From Lingula anatina (Eukaryota > Brachiopoda > Lingulata > Lingulida > Lingulidae): a stretch of DNA of 64,000 nucleotides. The stretch lies in NCBI RefSeq assembly GCF_001039355.2, contig NW_019773725.1, forward strand, positions 143,432 to 207,431, written 5' to 3'. This document shows, one piece after another, positions 1 to 12,131 of the stretch. Below the pieces are notes generated by a model that had not been told where the DNA came from, ran no database searches, and worked only from the letters and a program-made list of their open reading frames with translations. Numbering within the stretch: position 1 is the first letter of the stretch; every line of letters starts with the position of its first letter. Position numbers and translations under genes: made by a program.

Positions 1-455
1 ATTAGGTTATCAGGTACAGTAGGGTTTTTACTGAAACAGATAAACAGTTCAACAGTTTTTTTAGGATTGATTAGCATGTTATTTTGTTTTGTCCATTCAT
101 ATAGGTTTGAGGCTGCTATGGGAAGTTTAGATTGTGTAGGTTTGGCACCTTGTTCTATTTCCCTTGGAGATGGTTGGTGAACTGTCTCATAAACTGTAGT
201 GTCATCCACATATTTTACTGCTGGTAAAAAACATTCCATGTCATTTATCATTGTAATGAAAAGGAGAGGTCCTAATTTTGTACCCTGGGGCACGCCCCCA
301 TGAATATGGCACCATTGTGACATTACTGATCCACACTTGATCCGTTGCTGTCTATTTAGTAAAAAGGCATGGACCCATCTGAGTAATACTGGAGGTACTC
401 CATAGCTGCAAAGCTTGCCTAGCAAAATATTGTGGTCTATTAAATCAAACGCTAT
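1..455 (-). mobile_element. LINE reverse transcriptase fragment (CR1/Rex-like), truncated by window edge
   Basis: Read on the minus strand from 455 to 1 there is one uninterrupted frame with no stop. It contains reverse transcriptase hallmarks in order: an AFDLIDHNILL stretch (first catalytic Asp region), a GGVPQGTKLGPLLF stretch (motif B), and KYVDDTT (the YxDD catalytic box), followed by a region resembling the thumb (ending near NNMLINPKKT). The motif wording fits CR1/Rex1/L2-group non-LTR retrotransposons; clade assignment is inference. The 5' side stops abruptly near 455-460, so this is a 5'-truncated insertion, and the 3' side leaves the window. It has no second copy in the window. Confidence 0.85.
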
Positions 456-460
456 GTACT

Positions 461-989
461 ATTGTAGTATCCCAGACAAGTGACACAAGCTAAATAAACC
501 AAACCCTGTTAGGCCAAAATTAAAGGAATAAGAACTCTTTAGATGAGATCTATATTTCACAATAAAAACTGTGAACAACTCTATTCTGTTGTACCACAAC
601 CTCCATTGATGTCTATATTATGTTCTTATTATTATTAACAAAAAACAAACTGTTTAGAAAAAACCAGGGACTAACTTTGAATGTAAAAATGGATTCATTA
701 ACCATTGGTAAGTATGGGAAAATTGTTGTTTAGTCCAGGAAAATTCATTTTTTCACCAAAACGTAGAGTTATTATCCCTTAAACTGTTCACATCAGCTCA
801 GATGTTATGTCTTCTAAAACATCTAATATCACGAAATGTAATCCTGTTTCCAAAAACAAACAATAGCATAAACCCCAGTAAAAAGTAGCTCCTTCCAAAA
901 CCGTATCATATTATGTCTTTAAAACAAGAGTATGGTCATAAAAACCACAAGGTTAATAGCTCTTTAGTGTAAAACTCTATAGGCCAAGA
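461..989. other. Noncoding stretch between LINE fragment and allelic repeat
   Basis: AT-rich sequence without a convincing gene, tRNA or terminal inverted repeat. It is present only once in the window. Confidence 0.5.
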
Positions 990-1785
990 GAAGCACAAAA
1001 AGTGCAAACATTTCTTCATGCATTTCCAGGTTTTAAATTATAAATATATAAACCTGTTACTAGTATTCATAACGAAATACAAATCACTTTTTAGCACACC
1101 TAAGCCCCCCCCTTTCCCCATCTCATGTTATTTGTCATTACATTAATATAGTGTACATACCAGATGGTCCCAAGGGAACACTCTCCTCTTTAGAACATTA
1201 ATCACCAAGCATGAACTATTGTGCATGGGATAACTATTGTAGTAAAAAGAATTTTAAATAAGTTTACGGATAGGTACCCAAAGCGCATAATAACATTTTC
1301 ACTAATGTTAATGACATAAAATTAGAAAACGATTGTTATCAATTTTTTCAGGCAAAATAAATTATCTTGTGCAAATTATCTTAAGGCTTTGACAATAAGT
1401 AAGTGCTTGCCATCCTCCTAGTTTGACTTTTGAACCACGTCAATTAACAATGGGCACTAATTTGTGGTCTTGATTGATACAGATCAAAATTATTCCATGA
1501 ATTATTACTGCCCAGTATGTACACTGTGATGGTGGCCCTTTGAATTTGTCCACAGGGAAATCAGGCACCTGTTTGATAACCTTGGTAAAGTCCTATCACA
1601 AATTGCAGCACGCAGTGGCTTTAGAAATGTCACACTTATAGCTAACTGATATACGTAGAGAACTATGTGTTTGTACCAGCAGTTTTCAGTTGTGTTCACA
1701 ATGGGACTAAATTAGACTGGAAACTGTCTAAATGGTGTCATAGGATACTAGTAATCATGCTGTGATAACATATAGTATGTCTATC

Positions 1786-1967
1786 CTGGGGTAGCGCTAG
1801 CAATTATTTTCGCCTAGCCAAATCACCGTTTTTTTTTTTTTTTTGTCAATTTGTTATCCAAATGGTTTTAATTTGACTAAAATGAGTCAATTCAAGCCCT
1901 TTTTGTTTAGCCAAGTTAAGCCATTTTTAGCATTTGGCTAAATTGGCGAGTGCTAGCCCTACCCCAG
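1786..1967. mobile_element. MITE with CTGGGGTAG... terminal inverted repeats
   Basis: The ends form an inverted repeat, CTGGGGTAGCGCTAGC at the left and GCTAGCCCTACCCCAG at the right, with AGCCAAAT and ATTTGGCT further inside. The element is flanked by the 5-bp direct repeat CTATC (1781-1785 and 1968-1972). It has no coding capacity and holds a poly-T tract. Superfamily is not assigned. Confidence 0.75.
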
Positions 1968-2383
1968 CTATCACAATTTGCAGCATGCGGTTAATTTGAG
2001 AATGCCACACGCATAGAGAGATGGACGCCCCAATAGCTTCCAGTTATGTTCAGAACAGGGCTAAATTAATCTGCCAACATTCCAAATTGTGTCACCGGAT
2101 AACCAGACTGCCTTATTTAAGCATGGAAATTCTACAGCAAAATGGATGTCAACATGTCATTTGATCTTTTGGTGACATCAGTTTATAACCCCAGTGTGAT
2201 TACGTGAAGAATGCAACTATAGAAGTAGCACAGTGTATTCTTAAACACTTAATCCGTACATGAACACTTATCTGTACTAGTGCTTGTGCATGGTTCAGAT
2301 CATAGTTATCTAAAAACAAGTAAAAATTTCAAAGTGTCTTCACATCCATTTAGATGATTTGCTATCATCATGCTACATCACAA

Positions 2384-2408
2384 ACACACACACACACACA
2401 CACTCGTG

Positions 2409-2452
<44 letters not shown>
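2384..2452. repeat. (CA)n microsatellite
   Basis: Two CA runs interrupted by CTCGTGTATA. The partner copy at 8005-8056 is shorter, so the length is variable. Confidence 0.95.
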
Positions 2453-2458
<6 letters not shown>

Positions 2459-4378
2459 TATCAGACAAGCCTGAAAACAATTTATCACTTGCAGTACATC
2501 CATTTATCAAGTGCACCAATTAGATATTATATTGAAGCATCATCAATTTTACAGAAATGGCCATTTTCTTTAGCTGCCAGCTGGCATAGCAAAAACACAA
2601 TATCAGACAAACACAAATACACACACACTCGCACACAAATGCGTGCACACACACAGATGAACACAAACACTCTCTCTCTCTTCAAGAAAAACTTTGACAT
2701 GTCATTCCTTTCAGCAAAATGGTATAATTCTAAGTGACAATGATGTGGACAACGCTTTATACCCATATATATATATAAATCACAATGTGAGGTTTAAAAT
2801 ATTTCTGAAACAAAATTTCAGGATGCAATAACACGCGGACACCCAACCAAATGACCTTATTCAAGTTGTTTCATTATCCCATGCAGAGAAAAATGTCTGG
2901 ATGATAACTTTATAAGAAAACCAATTTTTTCTCAAGGTCTTTTTTTAATTAAGGTAGGTACCTCTGAAAGGTGAATACTAAACTACAGGTCCATTCAAAA
3001 CTAACAGGTAAATTTCATCCCATGACTTCAGTCACTAAATCCCGGAAGTTATACCTCATGTGTCAGCTTTTAGTGAACCATGCTTAAGGAAGCTTAAACA
3101 GTACAACTTTTCACATTGGTTTTGATCTATTTTATATCAATCTGTTTTCTTTACAAGGGTCATATTTCTTAGGTGGAATTTTAAAGGATCATGCTAGTAC
3201 CTAAGCTTCAGTTAAGTTTTGCTACTGCATAGGGATGACTAAGTCACTTGAAATATGAGTGCTAGTATGCAAATAAATGAATTTATGCACAAATAAAATG
3301 TAGAATACCAGTATAACACTTGCACGTGTCCTTTTCAGGGCCACCAAATGCATCACTAATCTAACTATGTAAAAGTCAGGCTGCCAAACATATTTTGTAA
3401 TATTTAGATTCTTATTTTTACATTTCTCAGCTTTTTGTGGAATTTATTGTTTTATTTACTAGTACAGTCTTTACTCATATAAAACTCTAAAATATAAAAA
3501 TCACATACAGTATATTCATTTCGTTTTTCTGACAAAGTCTTAAAAATTCAGTGAGTACTACGAGTATGAAAATAAATACCAGAACAATATGGAACACTGT
3601 GTTTCTAAACTCCTTTATTCTGAACTTATTACTTGAATAAGCTGTAGTTTTTTTTAAGCAATCTCACAGCTTTGTGGTTTGAATTTTTGGATTTGTATGG
3701 CCCAGGTGACTCTGGCCATATAAAACTTGTAAATAATATTCTTTTCCTTTCTTTTACCAAACCAATCAGAATTGGCAAAGCTTTCAGAATTGACAGTTTT
3801 TTAAAGGGAATGAAATGGTTAAAACTGCAACTGAATCTGTGTTTACTGATTATTATAAATTTATTTTTCTAAATATTTTTATGTTATATTATCTTATTAT
3901 CAGCACTCTGCCTTGGCTCAAGTTGGTGTCCTCAAAGTTACAAGCATGCAATCACCAGCTAGTCACCAACGTGAAGGTTTACACAAGAAAAATTCACTGA
4001 CCCATGATGACAAATTGCCCCTTACTGACACAACAAGGACAGTAAGTATCCTTTCTAAACCTTCTTCCATGTTTTCTTACATACGACTATCATTACTAGT
4101 AAACAGACTGAGTTAAATGACCTTCGGAAATTATGTTACAAAGACCCCTTATGAGGAAATTATATATGCCAAGCTCATGCTTGCCTAACTCAAGGTATTT
4201 TTATTTTTGGCAGAAACAAATGCTATAAAATTGACTATTTTTTGTCAGTTCATCATTCATTTGGTAAAAAAATTAACAAATTATACATTTAAATATATTA
4301 GGATGAATGAATAGAACCAATGGACATGAAAATCACATATACCTCTTTTTTAGCAGTGACTGAGAAAAAAGGCATGAC

Positions 4379-4407
<29 letters not shown>
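4379..4407. repeat. Poly(A) tract
   Basis: A run of nearly 30 A. The corresponding place in the other copy (about 9990) is short and interrupted, so the tract is polymorphic. Confidence 0.9.
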
Positions 4408-4409
<2 letters not shown>

Positions 4410-5446
4410 ATGACTGTCATTCCTCCTAAATCTGAGTGTCATTCTTTGCAACTCGGTAATTTCTGTTGTCACGTTATTACTAAGGCAGCATCAACAGGGT
4501 AGTATGCTCATGCAATCAGTTACTAGTAGTTTGGTAGGTCCTTGAGAGATACAGAGACCATGTCTTGAAAGCATGTTATTGATTACACAAGACAATTTAC
4601 AAAAATTGCTTCGCAGAAAGAGAAATGGTATGGCAGGGCATGGTTCAGTTTCCCTTTATAAAGGAGTTGTCTTGTCTAGGGCTTTTCAGACTGTGCATTA
4701 CAGTGTGTGATACATGTTGGGGGAGATTGACAGCCATAATTGTATCAGACAGTCACCTAAACTGAGCCCTTGCGCTCGACACAGCCAGTTAACTGGGTTA
4801 ATTTTCACCCATCCACTTGAACTTGTGAAAGGGAGCAAAGAAAAAGAAAAAGCGTGAATAAACAGACCATACAGTCAGTGTTTCCATACAGATAAGTGTA
4901 ACACATGGCGACCATGCAAAAAGGGCCTGAAAAGGAACGGGGTCTTTTTTTCACCCACTAATAAACATATTATGATTACAAAGAGGCAGTACATATATTA
5001 TTTACAACTGGGTATACATGGTTTTATAAATCCAACTTATCTCTGTGATATGACAGACTCAGGTCACTCTCAGAGCATCAACCTTTATTTTATGATGTTT
5101 TCTGTAATTACAATTAAAATGTGTGTATGCTCTTACTGCACTTAAGCTGTAGATATTGAAGATATATTATGGCTTATTATATAACCTTTGTACAAACAGA
5201 AATCCATGTGTATTTGTACAGTAAGTCCCTGATCAAATGTACCCCACTGTCGAACCACACACACAAACACACACCCCAATAACAAAAACATTCACATATG
5301 ACATGTCCACAGGTGACATATATTTACATGTACTACATGTGCTGAAGTACTGGCACTAGACCAGTATGTAATATCAGTGACTAAATTACCACAAAATATC
5401 TTTATTTAATGACCCATCGTCATCGCCACTACTAACTCAGCTGTAC

Positions 5447-5954
5447 CTTTATTTTGCAGGAACGCCTTGTTGAGCTTACTGGAGTGTCTCTGCTCCAGCT
5501 CCAACTGATACGACCCATAGCGTCCAGAGTGTAAAACTTCGGACGTGCTCGACGCCTCCGTGAAGGTGTCACTGTCAAAGCTATCTCGATGAGTGACATG
5601 CCAGCGGTCGTAGATCTCAAACAACAAGTCATCTACGATGGACGCCTGCCTCATAAAACTGCAACGTTTTGAAAAAGAGATATCGTGGTCGTCCGGTGAC
5701 TGAGAATCAGAAAATACTGATGCATCGTTGCGGTGGGACATCTCAGAATCCGAGGTGTCACTTCGACCCAAAGCTGGGGGACGGATTTCCCCCCAGTGCA
5801 GCGTTTCGGGGGACCCATCGTGGAATTCTAGGGTCTTGAACCCATCTACATGGTTCTGGTTATTATGTAAATTGTGTCCAAGGGACAAATCTATCTCTGA
5901 TCCATCATGTTCTGGAAATTTCTCGCTGCCCTGCTTTGAAATATGTGCCATCAT
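5447..5954 (-). CDS. TBC1D30: TBC1D30-like first coding exon, copy 1
   Basis: Open frame of 169 codons from ATG (a second ATG follows at once) to a splice donor AAAG|GTACAG, ending in phase 1. Seen in the protein: an acidic, Ser-rich N-terminus; SKRCSFMRQASIVDDLLFEIYD at about residues 95-116 (basic-Ser motif then hydrophobic helix); RDSFDSDTFTEASSTSEV at about 123-140; and a C-terminal FLQNK. From memory of the family, long vertebrate TBC1D30 isoforms have the same order (an ASLVxxLLxELY motif, RRDSLDSSTEAS, then an LRQK exon end followed by Asp split in phase 1), upstream of the coiled coil and the Rab-GAP TBC domain. The TBC domain itself would lie in exons left of the window. The second copy at 11136-11643 has the same frame and few amino-acid changes, which supports coding. 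The TBC1D30 assignment rests on remembered similarity. Confidence 0.72.
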
Positions 5955-6441
5955 GCCATGTTGGCTTGTTTATGCTGACCTACCGTAGAGGGCAGGCCAG
6001 TCGCAGGACAGGATGCATGCGACTTCTCGCGCCCGGAAGGCTACTGCAGAACAAGTAGACGCTTCCAGGGCACGTTGATTTATTAATGGTTTTTATTATT
6101 TTCTAGTAAATTTTAGTGACACGATCAGCAGTACCACTTTTCGAAACTAGTTAACAGGGTTGAGCTTTGGTGGGAGAGTCGGCGCAATTTGGCAAAACAA
6201 TATAGAAAGGAGAGAGCAGGGGAGGAAACGTATGTTGTAAATGTAGGCCTGAATGTAGGCCAACAATGATTATTTGTGAAAAATCGGTTGTTCTTATTTA
6301 TAAAAACAAACTCACAATAAATAAATAAATAAGAAGAAAGGAGAGACTCGTTTTGTCTTCTGACTAGTTTAGGCACGTCAAAAACAACTAAGTAAATAAA
6401 TTAATTAATTAATATATTTTAATTTGATAAAAGAAATAAGC
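5955..6441. promoter_or_regulatory. Upstream flank of TBC1D30-like exon (copy 1)
   Basis: The sequence just upstream of the start codon is richer in GC and CpG (about 5985-6080) than the surrounding AT-rich DNA and is strongly conserved in the other copy, as expected for a 5' UTR or promoter. No TATA box or initiator could be fixed. The remainder is AT-rich. Confidence 0.35.
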
Positions 6442-6442
6442 N
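6442..6442. other. Single N: contig junction 1
   Basis: One ambiguous base at the end of overlap A copy 1. Sequence right of it starts a new context and within 150 bp repeats sequence from about 990 onward. Confidence 0.8.
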
Positions 6443-6591
6443 GCTTCAAGTCAAAAGGTAAAATGGTTTTCCACTTATCGTGTTATCGGTAAAAGTGCAC
6501 GGCGACGACGGCGACGACAGCGACGACGGCGACGGCGACGACAGACGCAGATGATGGCTATATGTACAGACACATCTGTGTCTGTACATAA
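6443..6591. repeat. GAC-rich simple repeat and 30-bp palindrome at contig start
   Basis: A CGGCGACGA-type tract (about 6500-6545) is followed by an inverted repeat: TATGTACAGACACA at 6561-6574, a 2-bp spacer, and its exact reverse complement at 6577-6590. Homology to copy 1 starts directly after it. The flank resembles sequence at 21480-21560 and 35637-35710, which may be one dispersed repeat family. Confidence 0.6.
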
Positions 6592-7403
6592 AAAGTGCAA
6601 AAATTTCTACATGCATTTCCAGGTTTTAAATTATAAATATATAAACCTGTTATAAATAATGAAATACAAATCACATTTTTTGCACACCTAAGCCCCCCCC
6701 CTCCTCTTCCCCCATCTCATGTTATTTGTCATTACATTAATATAGTGTGCATACCAGATGGTCCCAAGGGAACACTCTCCTCTTTAGAACATGAATCAAC
6801 AAGCATGAACTATTGTGCATGGGATAACTATTGTAGTAAAAAGAATTTCAAATAGGTTTACAAATACCCAAAGCGCATAATAAAATTTTCACTTATGCTA
6901 ATGATATAAAATTAGAAAAAGATTGTTTCAATTTTTTCAGGCAAAATAAATTGTTATCAATTTTTTCAGGCAAAATAAATTATCTAGTGCAAATTATCTT
7001 AAGGCTTTGACAATAAGTAAGTGCTTGCCACCCTCCTAGTTTGACTTTTGAACCACGTCAATTAACAATGGGCACTAATTTGTGGTCTTGATTGATACAG
7101 ATCAAAATTATTCCATGCATTATTACTGCCCAGTATGTACACTATGATGATGGCCCTTTGAATTTGTCCACAGGGAAATCAGGCACCTGTTTGATAACCT
7201 TGGTAAAGTCCTATCACAAATTGCAGCATGTGGTGGCTTTAGAAATGTCACACTTATAGCTAACTGATATACATAGAGATCTATGTGTTTGTACCAGCAG
7301 TTTTCAGTTGTGTTCACAATGGGACTAAATTAGACTGGAAACTGTCTAAATGGTGTCATAGGATACTAGTAATCATGCTGTGATAACATATAGTATGTCT
7401 ATC

Positions 7404-7584
7404 CTGGGGTAGCGCTAGCAATTATTTTCGCCTAGCCAAATCACCGTTTTTTTTTTTTTCTGTCAATTTGTTATCCAAATGGTTTTAATTTGACTAAAAT
7501 GAGTCAATTCAAGCCCTTTTTGTTTAGCCAAGTTAAGCCATTTTTAGCATTTGGCTAAATTGGCGAGTGTTAGCCCTATCCCAG
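7404..7584. mobile_element. MITE with CTGGGGTAG... ends, allelic copy
   Basis: Second haplotype copy of the element at 1786-1967, with the same CTATC flanking repeats (7399-7403 and 7585-7589). The right end has one base change (CCCTATCCCAG). Confidence 0.7.
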
Positions 7585-8004
7585 CTATCACAATTTGCAG
7601 CATGCGGTTAATTTGAGAATGCCACACGCATAGACAGATGGACGCCCCAATAGCTTCCAGTTATGTTCAGAACAGGGCTACATTAATCTGCCAACATTCC
7701 AAATTGTGTCACCGGATAACCAGACTGCCTTATTTAAGCATGGAAATTCTACAGCAAAATGGATGTCAACATGTCATTTGATCTTTTGGTGACATCAGTT
7801 TATAACCCCAGTTTGATTACTGTAGGTGAAAAATGCAACTATAGAAGTAGCACAGTGAAGTGTATTCTTAAACGCTTAATACATGAACACTTATCTGTAC
7901 TAGTGCTTGTGCATGGTTCAGATCACAGTTATCTAAAAACAAGTAAAAATTTCAAAGTGTCTTCACATCCATTTAGATGATTTGCTATCATCATGCTACA
8001 TCAC

Positions 8005-8056
8005 AAACACACACACACACACACTCGTGTATACACACACACACACACACACACAC
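8005..8056. repeat. (CA)n microsatellite
   Basis: Shorter allele of the CA tract at 2384-2452. Confidence 0.95.
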
Positions 8057-10863
8057 GATGAAAGCCTGAAAACAATTTATCACTTGCAGTACATCCATTT
8101 ATCAAGTGCACCAATTAGATATTATATTGAAGCATCATCAATTTTGCAGAAATGGCCATTTTCTTTAGCTGCCAGCTAGCAGCAAAAACACAATATTGAC
8201 AAACAGAAATACACACACACTCGCACACAAATGCGTGCACACACACAGATGAACACAAACACCCTCTCTCTTCAAGAAAAACTTTGACATGTCATTCCTT
8301 TCAGCAAAATGGTATAATTCTAAGTGACAATGATGTGGACAACGCTTTATACCCATATATATATATATATATATCACAATGTGAGGTTTAAAATATTTCT
8401 GAAACAAAATTTCAGGATGCAATAACACGCGGACACCCAACTAAATGACCTTATTCAAGTTGTTTCATTATCCCATGCAGAGAAAAATGTCTGGATGATA
8501 ACTTTATATGAAAACCAATTTTTCTAAAGGTTTTTTTTTTTAAATAAGGTATGTACCTATTCAAGGTGAATACAAAACTACAGGTCCATTCAAAACTAAC
8601 AGGTAAATTTCATCCCATGACTTCAGTCACTAAATCCCGGAAGTTATACCTCATGTGTCAGCTTTTATTGAACCATGCTAAAGGAAGCTTAAACAGTACA
8701 ACTTTTCTCATTGGTTTTGATCTATTTTATATCAATCTGTTTTCTTTACAAGGGTCATATTTCTTAGGTGGAATTTTAAAGGATCATGCTAGTACCTAAG
8801 CTTCAGTAAATTTTGCTAATGAATAGGGATGACTAAGTCACTTGAAATATGAGTGCTAGTATGCAAATAAATGAATTTATGCACAAATAAAATGTAGAAT
8901 ACCAGTATAACACTTGCACGTGTCCTTTTCAGGGCCACCAAATGCATCACTAATCTAACTATGTAAAAGTCAGGCTGCCAAACATATTTTGTAATATTTA
9001 GATTCTTATTTTTACATTTCTCAACTTTTTGTGGACTTTATTGTTTTAGTTACTAGTACAGTCATTATACATATAAAACTCTAAAATATAAAAAATCACA
9101 TACAGTATATTCATTTTGTTTAAAAACTATCTGACAAACTCTTAAAAATTCAATGAGTACTATGAGTATGAAAATAAATACCAGAACAATATGGAACACT
9201 GTGTTTCTAAACTCCTTTATTCTGAACTTATTACTTGAATAAGCTGTAGTTTTTTTTTAAGCAATCTCACAACTTTGTGGTTTGAATTTTTGGATTTGTA
9301 TGGCCCAGGTGACTCTGGCCAAATAAAATCTTGTAAATAATATTCTTTTCCTTTCTTTTACCAAACCAATCAGAATTGGCAATGCTTTCAGGATTGACAG
9401 TTTTTTAAAGGGAATGAAATTATTAAAACTGCAACTGAATCTGTGTTTACTGATTATTATTTATTTTTCTAAATATTTTTATGTTATATTATCTTATTAT
9501 CAGCACTCTGCCTTGGCCCAAGTTGGTGTCCTCAAAGTTACCAGCATGCAATCACCAGCCAGTCACCAACGTGAAGGTTAACACGAAAAAAAATTCACTG
9601 ACCCATGATGACAAATTGCCCCTTACTGACACAATGAGGACAGTAAATATCCTTTCCAAACCTTCTTCCATGTTTTCTTACATACGGCTATCATTACTAG
9701 TAAACAGGCTGAGTTAATTGACCCTACGAAACCTTCCTCATGTTATTATGTTACAAAGACCACTTATGAAGAAATTATATGCCAAGCTCATGTTTGCCTA
9801 ACTCAAGGTATTTTTATTTTTGGCAAAAAACAAATGCTATAAAATTGACTATTTTTTGTTAGTTCATCATTCATTTGGTAAAAAAATTAACAAATTATAC
9901 ATTTAAATATATCAGGTTGAATGAATAGAACCAATAGACATGAAAATCACATACACCTCTACTTTAAGCAGTGACAGAGAAAAAGGCACGACGAGAAAAA
10001 AACAATGTGGACTGTCATTCCTCCTAAATCTGAGTGTCATTCTTTGCAACTCGGTAAATCCTGTTGTCACGTTATTACTAAGGCAGCATCAACAGGGGTA
10101 GTATGCTCATGCAATCAGTTACTAGTAGTTTGGTAGGTCCTTGAGAGATACAGAGACCGTGTCTGGAAAGCATGTTATTGATTACACAAGACAATTTACA
10201 AAAATTGCTTTGCAGAAAGAGAAATGGTATGGCAGGGCATGGTTCAGTTTCCCTTTATAAAGGAGTTGTCTTGTCTAGGGCTTTTCAGACTGTGCTCGAC
10301 ACAGCCAGTTAACTGGGTTAATTTTCATCCATCCACTTGAACTTGTGAAAGGGAGCAAAGAAAAAGAAAAAGTGTGAATAAACAGACCATACAGTCAATG
10401 TTTCCATACAGATACTAGTAAGTGTAACACATGGTGACCATGCAAAAAGGGCCTGAAAAGGGACTGGGGTCTTTTTTCACCCACTAATAAACATATTATG
10501 ATTACAAAGAGGCAGTACATATATTACTTACAACTGGGTATACATGGTTCTATAAATCCAAATTATCTTTGTGATATGACCGACTCAGGTCACTCTCAGA
10601 GCATCAACCTTTATTTTATGATGTTTTCTGTAATTACAATTTAAATGTGTGTATGCTCTTACTGCACTTAATCTGTAGATATTGAAGATATATTATGGCT
10701 TATTCTATAACCTTTGTACAAACGGCAATCCATGTATATTTGTACATAAAGTCCCTGATCAAATGTATCCAGCTGTCACCTGATACCCCGACACACACAA
10801 ACCTCAATAACAAAAACATTTACACATGGTATGTCCACAGGTGACATATATTTACATGTACTA

Positions 10864-11031
10864 CAGGCCCGTAGCCAGGGGGGGTTCGGGGGGTTCGAAA
10901 GAACCCCCCTTTTAGCAGGGAAAAGGTCCCCTCTTGGTGAAATTTAATTAAAGTACATGAAAGTTTCATGGTAAAAGGTCCACTTTTTCAGAAAAAGAAC
11001 CCCCCTTTTGAAATTTCTGGCTACGGGCCTG
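10864..11031. mobile_element. 168-bp MITE with CAGGCCCGTAGCCAG inverted ends, present in one haplotype only
   Basis: Perfect 15-bp terminal inverted repeats: CAGGCCCGTAGCCAG at the left and CTGGCTACGGGCCTG at the right. The 5-bp sequence TACTA flanks both sides (10859-10863 and 11032-11036). The other haplotype has a single TACTA at the matching place near 5335, which is the empty site. The interior holds G-rich and C-rich runs around GGTTC and GAACC. No open frame. The transposase family is not assigned. Confidence 0.9.
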
Positions 11032-11135
11032 TACTACAAGTGCTGGAGTATTTTAGCATGTAATATCAGTGACTAAATTACCAAAAATATCTTTATAATG
11101 ACCCATCGTCACCGCCACTACTAACTCAGCTGTAC

Positions 11136-11643
11136 CTTTATTTTGCAGGAACGCCTTGTTGAGCTTATTGGAGTGTCTCTGCTCCAGCTCCAATTGATAC
11201 GACCCATAGCGTCCCGAGTGGAAAACCTCGGACGTGCTCGACGCCTCCGTGAAGGTGTCACTGTCAAAGCTATCTCGGTGAGTGACATGCCAGCGGTCGT
11301 AGATCTCAAACAACAAGTCATCTACGATGGACGCCTGCCTCATAAAACTGCACCGTTTTGAGAAAGAGATATCGTGGTCGTCCGGTGACTGAGAATCAGA
11401 GAATACTGATGCATCGTTGCGGTGGGACATCTCAGAATCCGAGGTGTCACTTCGACCCAAAGCTGGGGGACGGATTTCCCCCCAGTGCAGCGTTTCGGGG
11501 GACCCATCGTGGAATTCTAGGGTCTTGAACCCATCTACATGGTTCTGGTTATTATGTAAATTGTGTCCAAGGGACAAATCTATCTCTGATCCGTCATGTT
11601 CTGGAAATTTCTTGCTGCCCTGCTTTGAAATATGTGCCATCAT
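11136..11643 (-). CDS. TBC1D30: TBC1D30-like first coding exon, copy 2
   Basis: Same 508-nt exon as at 5447-5954: ATG start, 169 codons, donor AAAG|GTACAG in phase 1. Amino-acid differences from copy 1 are few (for example Lys for Glu near residue 11 and Asn for Ser near 159) and most base changes are silent, as expected for two alleles under purifying selection. The neighbouring gene upstream on the same strand is the SLC9B-type antiporter that ends at 14202. The function inferred from the family is a Rab GTPase-activating protein, but the catalytic TBC domain is not in this window. Confidence 0.72.
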
Positions 11644-12131
11644 GCCATGTTGGCTTGTTTATGCTGACCTACCGTAGAGGGCAGGCCAGTCGCAGGACAG
11701 GATGCATGCGACTTCTCGCACCCGGAAGGCTACTCGCGAGACGAGAACAAGTAGACGCTTCTAGGGCACGTTGATTTATTAATGGTTTTTATTATTTTCT
11801 AGTAAATTTTAGTGACACGATCACAGTACCACTTTTCGAAACTAGTTAACAGGGTTGAGCTTTGGTGGGAGAGTCGGCGCAATTTGGCAAAACAATATAG
11901 AAAGGAGAGAGCAGGGGAGGAAACGTATGTTGTAAATGTAGGCCTGAATGTAGGCCAACAATGATTATTTGTGAAAAATCGGTTGTTCTTATTTATAAAA
12001 ACAAACTCACAATAAATAAATAAATAAGAAGAAAGGAGAGACTCGTTTTGTCTTCTGACTAGTTTAGGCACGTCAAAAACAACTAAGTAAATAAATAAAT
12101 TAATTAATATATTTTAATTTGATAAAAGAAA

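Larger units (their letters stand above)
990..6441. repeat. Overlap A, copy 1 (unmerged haplotype of 6592-12131)
   Basis: This stretch matches 6592-12131 nearly colinearly, with scattered substitutions and indels. It ends exactly at the single N at 6442, at the point that corresponds to about 12131. It carries one MITE (1786-1967), CA repeats and one TBC1D30-like exon, and lacks the MITE found at 10864-11031 in the partner. Outside these features no coding exon is recognised; most is intron of the TBC1D30-like gene. Confidence 0.9.
6592..12131. repeat. Overlap A, copy 2 (unmerged haplotype of 990-6441)
   Basis: Colinear partner of 990-6441. It differs by substitutions, microsatellite length and the extra MITE at 10864-11031. 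It continues seamlessly into unique sequence at 12132, so this is the copy in the longer contig. Confidence 0.9.

Noticed and set aside
2354-2766. Thr/His-rich and Val/Cys-rich frames across CA repeats
   Set aside because: Artefacts of the dinucleotide repeat; the allele at 7982-8440 has different frames and ends.
5728-11677. Plus-strand 86-codon frame opposite the TBC1D30-like exon (5728-5988, 11417-11677)
   Set aside because: It is conserved only because the opposite strand is coding; the minus frame is longer, starts with ATG and ends in a proper donor with family resemblance.
6125-12071. 83-90 codon minus-strand frames upstream of the TBC1D30-like exon
   Set aside because: They overlap the probable promoter, contain AT repeats and show no splice sites or domain; the conservation is allelic.
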